A stretch of DNA of 64,000 bases from PALSA-612 sp046729255. GTDB taxonomy: Bacteria > Actinomycetota > Thermoleophilia > Gaiellales > Gaiellaceae. Each line of letters starts with the position of its first letter. Within the stretch, counting starts at the first letter, position 1. Shown piece after piece: positions 25,626 through 33,358 of the stretch. The notes beneath the pieces are model-generated. The model was not told the DNA's origin and made no database searches. It saw nothing but the letters and a program-made list of their open reading frames with translations. The DNA lies in assembly GCA_046729255.1 (NCBI GenBank), contig JBKPGF010000044.1, forward strand, positions 1 through 64,000, written 5' to 3'. The position numbers were made by a program, and so were the translations under genes.

Positions 25626-27269
25626 ATGGCGGCCACGCAGGAAACCCACGCGCCGTCGCTCGACTGGAAGCGGGGTCGCCTCACGAGCTGGCTGACGACC
25701 ACGGACCACAAGCGGATCGGAATTCTCTACATCGTCACGAGCCTCGTCTTCTTCGCGATCGCGGGCCTGCTGGCGCTCCTGATCCGCCTCCAGCTGGCCG
25801 CCCCCGACCAGGACTTCATCACCGGAGACCGCTACAACCAGCTCTTCACGGTGCACGGCACCGCGATGGTCTTCCTCGTCGTCGTGCCGATCCTCGCCGG
25901 GTTCGGCAACTACGTCGTGCCGCTGATGATCGGCGCCCGCGACATGGCGTTTCCGAAGCTCAACGCTCTGTCGTACTGGCTGTTCGTGCTCGGCGGCATC
26001 GTTCTCTATGGCAGCTTCTTCGCGAAGGGGGGCGCTTCGAGCGCGGGCTGGACCGGGTATCCGCCGCTGTCGGAGAAGGAGTTCAGCCCCGGCAACGGCG
26101 TCGATCTCTGGATCCTCTCGCTGCATCTCCTGACACTGTCGTCGCTCGCCGGGGTCGTCAACTTCGCCGTGACGATCCTCAACATGCGCACGCGCGGGAT
26201 GACGTTCATGCGCATGCCGCTCTTCGTATGGGCGATCTTCACGTACTCGATCCTCCTCATCCTCATCCTGCCGGTGCTCTCGGGCGGCTTGACGTTGCTC
26301 CTGCTCGACAGGCAGCTGGACACGCATTTCTTCATCCCGGACGAAGGCGGCAGCGCGCTCCTGTGGCAGAACGTCTTCTGGTTCTTCGGCCACCCCGAGG
26401 TGTATGTGATGATCCTGCCCGCATTCGGGATCGTCTCCGAGGTGATACCCGTCTTCGCGCGCAAGCCGATCTTCGGCTACGCGGCGATTGCCTTCTCGAC
26501 GCTCGGCATCGCCTTCGCCGGCATGCTCGTGTGGGCGCACCACCTGTTCACGGTCGGCTACAGCACCGGGCTCAACAGCTACTTCATGATCGCGTCGTTC
26601 CTCGTGGCGGTGCCGACGGGGATCAAGATCCTCAACTGGCTGGCAACGCTCTGGCGCGGGAATATCTTGTTCGACACGCCCATGCTCTTCGCGCTCGGCC
26701 TCATCGCGCTGTTCGTGATCGGCGGCCTGACGGGGATCTTCGTCGCTGCCTACCCGGTGGACTGGCAGCTCCACGACACGTACTTCGTCGTCGCCCACTT
26801 CCACTACACGCTGTTCGGCGGCGCGATGTTCGGGATCTTCGCGGGGCTGTACTACTGGTGGCCGAAGATGTTCGGACGCCGCCTCGACGAACGGCTCGGC
26901 CGGTTGCAGTTTTGGCTGATGTTCATCGGCTTCAACCTCGCGTTCATGCCACAGCACTTCCTCGGCCTGCTGGGCATGCCGCGCCGGATCTACACGTACT
27001 CGGAGGGCGGCGCCTGGGAAATTTACAACCGCATCTCGACGATTGGTGCTTTCCTGATGGGCGCAGCGATGATCGTCTTCGCGGTGAACGTGCTCCGATC
27101 GAAGCGGTATGCGCGGGTCGGCAACGATCCGTGGCTCGGCAACACGCTCGAGTGGTTCGCGACGTCGCCGCCGCCGCCGGGGAACTGGACGCAGCCGCTG
27201 CCGTATGTCGCCAGCCCGAGACCGCTCCGCGACTACCGTATTCAGCTGGAAGAGAGGCGTCGTGGCTAG
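25626..27269 (+). CDS. coxA: cytochrome c oxidase subunit I
   Basis: A 547-residue heme-copper oxidase catalytic subunit with about 12 membrane helices. Heme a ligand in TVHGTAMVF; CuB/cross-linked His-Tyr in FGHPEVYVMILPAFG; the His pair in LVWAHHLFTVG; heme a3/a ligands in VVAHFHYTLFGG. The N-terminal SWLTTTDHKRIG is canonical. It reduces O2 to water and pumps protons. It starts 2 bp after coxB. No subunit III gene follows in this locus. Confidence 0.95.
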   Translation: MAATQETHAPSLDWKRGRLTSWLTTTDHKRIGILYIVTSLVFFAIAGLLALLIRLQLAAPDQDFITGDRYNQLFTVHGTAMVFLVVVPILAGFGNYVVPLMIGARDMAFPKLNALSYWLFVLGGIVLYGSFFAKGGASSAGWTGYPPLSEKEFSPGNGVDLWILSLHLLTLSSLAGVVNFAVTILNMRTRGMTFMRMPLFVWAIFTYSILLILILPVLSGGLTLLLLDRQLDTHFFIPDEGGSALLWQNVFWFFGHPEVYVMILPAFGIVSEVIPVFARKPIFGYAAIAFSTLGIAFAGMLVWAHHLFTVGYSTGLNSYFMIASFLVAVPTGIKILNWLATLWRGNILFDTPMLFALGLIALFVIGGLTGIFVAAYPVDWQLHDTYFVVAHFHYTLFGGAMFGIFAGLYYWWPKMFGRRLDERLGRLQFWLMFIGFNLAFMPQHFLGLLGMPRRIYTYSEGGAWEIYNRISTIGAFLMGAAMIVFAVNVLRSKRYARVGNDPWLGNTLEWFATSPPPPGNWTQPLPYVASPRPLRDYRIQLEERRRG

Positions 27270-28440
27270 TCCCTGGCTGAGGATCCTGTCGCTGTGGGCC
27301 GCGGCCGCGGTGTTGCTCGCCGTCGTCTCGGGCGCAGCGAACCTGGGCACAACGCACGACGTGCTCGCCGCGCTCGCCTTGCCTCCCCTGACGGCGCTCG
27401 TGATCGGAGCCTGGCTCCGTCACCGGCCGCTGCTGCCGTACGCGATCAGCGCGTTGGCCCTGTTCGGAGCAGCTGCCCTCGTGACGGCGCCCTCCATTCA
27501 CCTCGCATTGGCGGCGGCGGCGCTCGCGGCGGCACTCGTGCTCGCCGCCCTCGTCCACCGCGAGCGCTGGGCGCCGTTCGGATCGCTCCGCGACTACGTG
27601 GCGCTGACGAAGCCGCGGATCATGTCGCTCCTCCTCGTCACCGGCTTCTGCGGCCTCGTCGCGGGCGCCGGCGGCCCGCCGCCCTGGGACCTGACGCTTT
27701 CGGCCATGGTCGGGCTGGCCCTCGCCTGCGGCGGCGCGAGCGCGCTCAACCACGTGATCGACCGCGACATCGACAGGCTCATGGGCGCTCGGACCCGGAG
27801 ACGGCCTGTCGCGGCCGACCGGCTCTCCGCCGAGCACGCGCTCGAGTTCGGGCTCGTGCTCTCGGCGCTCTCGTTCACGCTGCTGGCCGGCGCCGTCAAC
27901 GTCCTCACGGCGACGCTCGCACTCGTCGGCAACCTCTTCTACGTCCTCGTCTACACGGGGTGGCTCAAGCGCTCGACGCCGCAGAACATCGTCATCGGCG
28001 GTGCGGCCGGCGCGGTGCCGCCGCTCGTCGGCTGGGCGGCGGCGACGGGCTCGCTCGCACTGCCGGCGCTCGCGCTCTTCCTCATCGTCTTCCACTGGAC
28101 GCCGCCGCACTTCTGGGCGCTCGCGCTGTTGATCAAGCGGGACTACGCGGCGGCGGGGATCCCGATGTTGCCCGTCGTTCGCGGCGACAGGGAGACCGCG
28201 AGGCAGATCGTGCTCTACTCAGTCGTGCTCGTCGCCTTCACGGTCGTGCCGTTCGCTGCCGGCTGGTTCGGGGCGCTCTACCTCGGGGCCGCGCTCGTGC
28301 TGGGGGCGGCGTTCATGTGGCTCGCTGTGCGGCTACGCCTCTCGATCCAGCCGGCACGTGCCTCCGCTCTGTTCCACTACTCGCTGGTGTACCTCGCGCT
28401 CATCTTCGTCGCCGCTGCCCTCGACCCGGTAATTACGTGA
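27262..28440 (+). CDS. ctaB: protoheme IX farnesyltransferase (heme O synthase) with N-terminal membrane extension
   Basis: A 392-residue UbiA-superfamily prenyltransferase that makes heme O from heme B for the oxidase. The first Asp-rich motif NHVIDRDIDRLMGARTRRRP and the conserved DYAAAGIPMLPVVRGD region are visible. The enzyme core (SLRDYVALTKPRIMSLLLVT) starts only near residue 110. Before it are about 100 residues with three hydrophobic helices not present in ordinary CtaB, whose role is unknown. The GTG start at 27262 follows AGAGAGG and overlaps coxA by 8 bp. Confidence 0.92.
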   Translation: MASPWLRILSLWAAAAVLLAVVSGAANLGTTHDVLAALALPPLTALVIGAWLRHRPLLPYAISALALFGAAALVTAPSIHLALAAAALAAALVLAALVHRERWAPFGSLRDYVALTKPRIMSLLLVTGFCGLVAGAGGPPPWDLTLSAMVGLALACGGASALNHVIDRDIDRLMGARTRRRPVAADRLSAEHALEFGLVLSALSFTLLAGAVNVLTATLALVGNLFYVLVYTGWLKRSTPQNIVIGGAAGAVPPLVGWAAATGSLALPALALFLIVFHWTPPHFWALALLIKRDYAAAGIPMLPVVRGDRETARQIVLYSVVLVAFTVVPFAAGWFGALYLGAALVLGAAFMWLAVRLRLSIQPARASALFHYSLVYLALIFVAAALDPVIT

Positions 28441-28553
28441 TGGACCCTGAAGTCGAGCGGAAGAACCTCGTCCTGGGCTTGTGGCTGTTCGGCTTCTCGA
28501 TTGCGCTGCTCGTGCTCACGGCCGTCATCGCCATCGTCGTCGTATACGGCTAG
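28440..28553 (+). CDS. 37-residue single-helix membrane peptide, oxidase-linked
   Basis: ATG at 28440 overlaps the ctaB stop by one base (TGATG). The product starts MDPEVERKNLVLGLWLFG and is one hydrophobic helix from about residue 10 to 36, with a charged N-terminus. Its position and shape resemble small accessory subunits of terminal oxidases (subunit IV-like). That assignment is inference from context; the sequence alone does not name a family. Its stop is 3 bp from the convergent DUF4349 gene stop. Confidence 0.65.
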   Translation: MDPEVERKNLVLGLWLFGFSIALLVLTAVIAIVVVYG

Positions 28554-28556
28554 CGG

Positions 28557-29501
28557 CTAGTAGCCGAGCAGCCGCTGATCCGAGCGGCGACGGGCCGCAC
28601 GGAAGGCGACGAGAAGCCCTGTGGCGACCAGAATGAACGGCGCCGCCACGACGGCCGCATAGACGACGGCGACCGCCTCGGCAGCCAGGACGTTGCCGGC
28701 GCGGTCGAGAGCCCGCTCGATCCTCCCGGGCGCGGCCGGCACGACCGACTCCTTCTTCGTCGTGAGGACGAGCGCCGCCGTGGCGAAGGACGCCTGCCGG
28801 CGATCCTGCGCCTGCGCCGCACGCAGAGCCTCGAGCTCCGCCTGCGCCGCGGTTTTTTCCTCTCCCGATAGCGTCGGGACAAGGCGGTTGAGCTCGGTAA
28901 TGCGCTGGAAGCGGCGGTCGAGCTTCGGCTGCACGTCCCGCACCGACACCTGCTGATCGAGGATCTTGCCGAGTTCCGAGAACTGGAGGATGGCGGTCTG
29001 CACGCGCGCGATGGGAACGCGGACGACGAGCCGGGCCGTGCCTTCGCCGTCGCCCTCGCCGTAGTTCACGCTGCGCACGTAGCCGCCCAGTGCACGGGTG
29101 CGCCGGAGCGCGGCCTGCGTCGTCTCCGAAAGATCCTTCACGCGCAGCGTGATCTCCGTCGAGTACAGCTGTGCGCGCCTGGCCGGCGTCACCGGCGCCT
29201 GGTTGGCGGCAAGCCCCGCGGCGTCACTCGACTCCTTGCTTGCCCGCTCGACGAGCGGCGCCGAGACCTGCTGGGGCTGCTCGTTGCCGTCCGAGAGCAC
29301 GCCGACCGCGACTGCACCGGCGGCCAGCGCCGCCGCCGTCGGTGCGAGCACCCAGGTCACCCGCAGCTTGCGCTTGGGTGGAGCGGGCCGCGCCGCGATT
29401 GCGGCTACGCGCTCGCGAAGCGAATCCGGCGCCACCGGCCGCGCAGCCCGGAGCTCGCTCACGAGGCTGTCGTACTTCTCCATGGAATCAGGCGAGGACA
29501 T
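28557..29501 (-). CDS. membrane protein with DUF4349 domain, probable anti-sigma partner
   Basis: A 314-residue protein. The cytoplasmic N-terminus (about 45 residues) is followed by a helix WVLAPTAAALAAGAVAVGVL, an extracytoplasmic DUF4349-like region (RRAQLYSTEITLRVKDLSET to ATAALVLTTKKE, with a coiled coil LDRRFQRITELNRLV), and a second membrane helix (AVVYAAVVAAPFILVATGLL). The N-terminus has no zinc HxxxCxxC motif. It overlaps the ECF sigma gene by 14 bp and is presumably its transmembrane regulator. Confidence 0.75.
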   Translation of the reverse strand: MSSPDSMEKYDSLVSELRAARPVAPDSLRERVAAIAARPAPPKRKLRVTWVLAPTAAALAAGAVAVGVLSDGNEQPQQVSAPLVERASKESSDAAGLAANQAPVTPARRAQLYSTEITLRVKDLSETTQAALRRTRALGGYVRSVNYGEGDGEGTARLVVRVPIARVQTAILQFSELGKILDQQVSVRDVQPKLDRRFQRITELNRLVPTLSGEEKTAAQAELEALRAAQAQDRRQASFATAALVLTTKKESVVPAAPGRIERALDRAGNVLAAEAVAVVYAAVVAAPFILVATGLLVAFRAARRRSDQRLLGY

Positions 29502-29991
29502 CGTCCCTCACTTTCTCCTCGAGCTTGCGAAGGGCACGGCTGAGGCGCGTGGAGCACGCCGTCCGGCTGATGCCGAGTACGCGTGCGGCGGTGTCGCCAT
29601 CGAGGTCGCAGACGACCCGGAGCACGATCACCTCGCGTTCGCCGGGCGAGAGGGTGTGCAGCGCCGCTTCGAGCTCCGGAGACATGCCTTCGCCGAAGAC
29701 GTCCTCACTGACGCCGACGTCCTGGAGCACATACGACTCCTCGCGGCGACGGCGGCGCGATTCGGAGCGAAAGTGATCGAGCGCCGCCGACCGCGCGATC
29801 TGGCACAGCCACGTCCTCGCCGTGCCGCGGCGCGCGTCGAAGCGGCGCCAGCGGCCGAGCGCCCGTTCAAAGGTCTCTCCTGTCAGGTCTTCGGCCACAG
29901 TCCGGTCTCCCGTCACGTAGAGCAGGAAGGCGTAGACCGCGTCGAGGTGCTCCTCGGCGACAGTTGCGAAGCTCGTCTCCGCCACCCGCAC
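29488..29991 (-). CDS. ECF-family RNA polymerase sigma factor
   Basis: A 167-residue sigma factor with only regions 2 and 4. Region 2 includes AVYAFLLYVTGDRTVAEDLT and RTWLCQIARSAALDHFRSES; region 4 includes LSPGEREVIVLRVVCDLDGD and VLGISRTACSTRLSRALRKL. The GTG start has AGGAGG immediately upstream (29992-29998). It heads a two-gene unit with the DUF4349 membrane protein. Its target promoters cannot be deduced from this window. Confidence 0.9.
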   Translation of the reverse strand: MRVAETSFATVAEEHLDAVYAFLLYVTGDRTVAEDLTGETFERALGRWRRFDARRGTARTWLCQIARSAALDHFRSESRRRRREESYVLQDVGVSEDVFGEGMSPELEAALHTLSPGEREVIVLRVVCDLDGDTAARVLGISRTACSTRLSRALRKLEEKVRDDVLA

Positions 29992-30022
29992 GCCTCCTAT
30001 ACGGCGCCGGCCGTCGCCCGCG

Positions 30023-30901
30023 TCACACGTCGTCGGACGACTTCACCGCGTGGCCGCCGAACTGCTTGCGCAGCGCCGCGTTGACCTTGGCTGCGAAGGA
30101 CTCGTCCTGACGAGATGCGAAGCGGGAGAAGAGCGCGAGCGTGATCGCCGGGGCAGGAACGCGCTCGTCGATTGCCGTCTCCACCGTCCAGCGGCCCTCA
30201 CCGGAGTCCTCGACGTAGCCGCGGATGCCGCTGAGGTCCGGGTCCTCGGCGAACGCGCGCTCCAGCAGCTCGAGCAGCCAGCCCCGCACGACCGAGCCGT
30301 GCTGCCAGAGATCGGCGAGCTGTCGAAGATCGAGCTCGAGCTCCGACGACCGCATGATCTCGAAGCCCTCGGCCAGCGACTGCATCATCCCGTACTCGAT
30401 CCCGTTGTGGACCATCTTCACGAAGTGGCCCGCACCGGAGGCGCCGACGTGCGCGTAGCCACCCTCCTGTGCGAGATCGCGTACGAACGGCTCGATCAGC
30501 GCGAACCCGTCGGCCGGGCCGCCGACCATGACGCAGTACCCCTCCTCGAGGCCCCAGACACCGCCGGAGACGCCGGCGTCGAGGAAGTGGATGCTCTTCG
30601 CGCTTGCCACCTCCGCTCGGCGTTGCGAGTCGCGGAAGTTCGAGTTTCCGCCGTCGACGATGCTGTCGCCGTCCTCGAGCAGCGGCACGAGCGTCTGGAA
30701 GGCGTTCTCCGTCGGATCGCCCGCGGGGATCATCAGCCAGACGACGCGGGGATGGTCGAGCATGCCGACGAGCTCCACGAGCGAGCCAGCGGTGCGCGCC
30801 GGATCCGTGCGCGCGTACGTCTCGACGACGTGCCCCGCCCGCCGCAGGCGCTCCGTCATGTTGCCGCCCATCCTCCCCAGCCCGACCATGCCCAGGTTCA
30901 T
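30023..30901 (-). CDS. gnd: 6-phosphogluconate dehydrogenase (decarboxylating), short type
   Basis: A 292-residue NAD(P)-dependent enzyme that converts 6-phosphogluconate to ribulose-5-phosphate and CO2. It has the Rossmann motif MNLGMVGLGRMGGNM, IVDGGNSNFRDS, the substrate loop FLDAGVSGGVWGLEEGYCVM, and catalytic Lys/Asn in GHFVKMVHNGIEYGMMQS. The length matches the short bacterial (YqeC-like) class, not the 470-residue enzyme. The ATG at 30901 has GGAGG upstream and overlaps the pgi stop (ATGA), giving the operon order tal-pgi-gnd. Confidence 0.93.
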   Translation of the reverse strand: MNLGMVGLGRMGGNMTERLRRAGHVVETYARTDPARTAGSLVELVGMLDHPRVVWLMIPAGDPTENAFQTLVPLLEDGDSIVDGGNSNFRDSQRRAEVASAKSIHFLDAGVSGGVWGLEEGYCVMVGGPADGFALIEPFVRDLAQEGGYAHVGASGAGHFVKMVHNGIEYGMMQSLAEGFEIMRSSELELDLRQLADLWQHGSVVRGWLLELLERAFAEDPDLSGIRGYVEDSGEGRWTVETAIDERVPAPAITLALFSRFASRQDESFAAKVNAALRKQFGGHAVKSSDDV

Positions 30902-32130
30902 AAGTCCTCCAGTTTGACTCGTACGACGGGACGCCCGCGCGCCTTCAGCGCCTCGTAGTCTCCCGCGGCCTGCGCCTCGATGAGGCGGCGGAAGCCGAAC
31001 TTCCGCTTCGGAATCGACACATCCTTGCCGGGGTCGTCCACCACCTGGATGAAGTGCCCGAGCGGCGGGCCTCCTTTGTGCAGCTGGCCAGTCGAATGGA
31101 GGTAGCGCGGGCCGAGGCCAACCGTCACCACGCAGCCCGTCGAGCGGGCGCGCTCGACGAGCGGCTGGAGCTCGTGCTCCCGGTCCGGGTCGATGAATGC
31201 CTGGACGGCGACGTAGTCGCCGTCCAGGACATCGGCGAGCAGCGCCTCCACTGTCCCGTTCGGACCGGTTCGAGGGACTGTCCTCGGGACATGTCCCGAA
31301 TCGAGGATGACGCGCGTCCGCTCCTTCGCCTCCTCGACGTCGGGCTGATCGAACGGATTGATGCCGATGACGGCGCCGGCCACTGCGGTCGCCATCTCCA
31401 AGCGGAAGAACTCGGCGCCGAGGTCGGCCTGCGCGTCGAGCTCGAGCTCCAGGTACTGCCGGTCGACGCCGTCCGCCGACTCCCCCGCTGCAGGCACGAT
31501 GCCCTTCCCTTCCTTGCCCGTCGACTCCGCGAGCAGCTGCTCGAGCCAGAGGCCGAGGCCGGACGGATTCTCGAAGACAACCTTGTCGCGCCCCTCCTCC
31601 CAGCCTTCCCCGAGCGCGAGGCCGAGCTCGAGACCCGGGTTCGCGTCGGCGACCCGGCAGGCGTCGTGCATCTCCTCGGCGGCATCCAGCAGCGCGCCGA
31701 GATCGACACCGGCCAGCGCTGCCGGCAGGAGCCCGAAGACCGAGAGCGCCGAGTAGCGCCCGCCGATGGTCGGCTCCCCAGCCACGGTCGTGATTCGACG
31801 CTCGCGCGCGAGTTGCTCGAGCGGCGACCCCGGGTCGGTGATCGCCAGGAACGCATCCGCGCGCTTGCCGGTGCGCTCCCAGAGATGGTCGAAGTGACAG
31901 CGCGTCTCGACCGTCGACCCCGACTTCGACGAGATCACGAAGAGCGCTCCCTCGACGTCGAGCCTCCGCAACGCGGCCGGATGCGTCGTGTCGAGCACTT
32001 CCAGCGGCGCGTCGAACGACCCGCCGAGGACGAGCGGCGCGAGGCTCGAGCCGCCCATGCCGCAGACGACAACCCGCTCTCGCCGGTGCGACTCGACGAG
32101 ACGCTCGAGCTCCTCGGAGCGCTGCCTCAT
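30898..32130 (-). CDS. pgi: glucose-6-phosphate isomerase
   Basis: At least 410 residues. It has the SIS-domain strand VVVCGMGGSSLAPLV, the signature-like LFVISSKSGSTVET, GERYSAL-type GGRYSALSVFG and the C-terminal LHKGGPPLGHFIQVVDD, as in the PGI half of tal-pgi fusion proteins. ATG 32130 is the first RTG, but conserved PGI sequence (LLERIWERDPTVWTGKDEAQ) is encoded up to 32244 in the same frame without ATG, GTG or TTG. The true start is therefore probably a CTG (32244, 32220 or 32217), or the gene is joined to tal by a +1 shift. It contains an in-frame palindromic repeat insert. Confidence 0.88.
   Translation of the reverse strand: MRQRSEELERLVESHRRERVVVCGMGGSSLAPLVLGGSFDAPLEVLDTTHPAALRRLDVEGALFVISSKSGSTVETRCHFDHLWERTGKRADAFLAITDPGSPLEQLARERRITTVAGEPTIGGRYSALSVFGLLPAALAGVDLGALLDAAEEMHDACRVADANPGLELGLALGEGWEEGRDKVVFENPSGLGLWLEQLLAESTGKEGKGIVPAAGESADGVDRQYLELELDAQADLGAEFFRLEMATAVAGAVIGINPFDQPDVEEAKERTRVILDSGHVPRTVPRTGPNGTVEALLADVLDGDYVAVQAFIDPDREHELQPLVERARSTGCVVTVGLGPRYLHSTGQLHKGGPPLGHFIQVVDDPGKDVSIPKRKFGFRRLIEAQAAGDYEALKARGRPVVRVKLEDL
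31274..31297 (+). repeat. two 12-nt palindromic repeat units inside pgi
   Basis: GGGACTGTCCTC (31274-31285) followed directly by the perfect palindrome GGGACATGTCCC (31286-31297). They code in frame for GHVPRTVPRTG on the minus strand, a segment that looks inserted into the isomerase. The same unit family is present in the ABC-F gene at 37987-38034. Confidence 0.75.
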
Positions 32131-32236
32131 GCGCAGCGGCTCGTCGAGCCAGCCCAGCCACTGTGCCTCGTCCTTTCCCGTCCAGACGGTCGGATCCCGC
32201 TCCCAGATCCGCTCCAGCAGTTCCCCCGCCTCTATG

Positions 32237-33334
32237 TCAAGCAGTGCTCAGTGCTCCCTGCTTCTGCCGAATTCCTTCGAGCGCCTCGGCGAACGAGTCG
32301 GAGAACTTCTCCACGCCCTCACGCTCCAGTGCGTCGGTGACGTCGTCGTAGTCGATACCGGCCTCGGCGAGCCGCGCGAACAGCTCGTCAGCCTCCTCGA
32401 GGCTCTCCTCGAGCGTCAGCGCGACCTCGCCGTGGTCCTGGAAGGCGCTGATCGTCTCCTCGGGCATCGTGTTGACCGTCTGCGGGCCGATCAGCTCCTC
32501 GACGTAGAGGACGTCCCGGTACTCGGGGTTCTTCGTGGACGTCGAGGCCCAGAGGCACCATTGCTTCGAGGCGCCCGCGGCCTCCAGCTTTGCCCACCTC
32601 TCTCCGCCGAAGACCTCCTGCCAATTTCGGTATGCGAGCTTCGCGTTTGCGACGGCGAGCTTGCCCTTCAGCTCCGGCCGGCCGATCTCGTCCAGCCGCT
32701 TGTCGGTCTCCGTGTCCACCCGCGAGACGAAGAAGCTCGCCACGGAGCTCACCGGAGCCGGATCGTCGCCGCCGGCGACGAGCCGTTCGATGCCGCGGAT
32801 GTACGCGTCCATCACCTGGCGGTGCCGCTCCAGCGAGAAGATGAGCGTGACGTTGATCGAGTGGCCGGCAGCGATCACGTCCTCGATGGCCGGTAGCCCG
32901 GCCTCCGTCCCCGGGATCTTCACGTAGAGGTTCGGCCGGTCGATCCGCTCGTGCAGCTCCAGTGCCTGCTCACGCGACCCGTCGGTGTCGTAGGCGAGCG
33001 TCGGATCGACCTCGATCGAGACGTAGCCGCGCAGACCGGCTCCGCCGTCCCACACCCGCTGCATGAGGTCGCACGCGTTGCCGACGTCCCGTGCCGCCAG
33101 CTCGAAGAACACGTCGCGCGGCTCCGAGCCGTTGAGCCCCCGCAGCTGGCTGTCATAGCGCGTCCCCTCCGACATCGCTTTCTGAAAAATCGTCGGATTG
33201 GAGGTCACGCCGCAGACTGCGTCGGCATTCATCATCCGCTCCAGCGTCCCGGTCTCGAAGAGATCGCGGGAGAGGAAGTCGATCCACACGCTCTGTCCGA
33301 GCGCCGACAGTTGATGCAGGCGCGATTCGGGCAT
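32237..33334 (-). CDS. tal: transaldolase
   Basis: A 365-residue class I aldolase transferring a dihydroxyacetone unit between sugar phosphates. It has VCGVTSNPTIFQKAMSEG near residue 40, VSIEVDPTLAYDT, the Schiff-base Lys in NLYVKIPGTEAGLPAIEDVI, GHSINVTLIFSLERH and KQWCLWASTSTKNPEYRDV. The start is ATG 33334 with GAAGAGAG just before it; the very long open frame upstream is antisense to tkt and not real. The C-terminus ends at a TGA beyond which the PGI sequence continues in the +1 frame. Confidence 0.93.
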   Translation of the reverse strand: MPESRLHQLSALGQSVWIDFLSRDLFETGTLERMMNADAVCGVTSNPTIFQKAMSEGTRYDSQLRGLNGSEPRDVFFELAARDVGNACDLMQRVWDGGAGLRGYVSIEVDPTLAYDTDGSREQALELHERIDRPNLYVKIPGTEAGLPAIEDVIAAGHSINVTLIFSLERHRQVMDAYIRGIERLVAGGDDPAPVSSVASFFVSRVDTETDKRLDEIGRPELKGKLAVANAKLAYRNWQEVFGGERWAKLEAAGASKQWCLWASTSTKNPEYRDVLYVEELIGPQTVNTMPEETISAFQDHGEVALTLEESLEEADELFARLAEAGIDYDDVTDALEREGVEKFSDSFAEALEGIRQKQGALSTA

Positions 33335-33358
33335 CTCTCTTCGGGTTACGTTACACCC
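33335..33358. promoter_or_regulatory. 24-bp divergent tal/tkt promoter
   Basis: On the plus strand TACGTT (33347-33352) lies 6 nt before the tkt ATG (33359), fitting a leaderless mRNA. On the minus strand TAACGT overlaps the same bases and lies 13 nt before the tal ATG, leaving room for its GAAGAGAG ribosome site. The two -10 boxes share the sequence GTTACGTTAC, so polymerase cannot occupy both at once. Confidence 0.55.
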
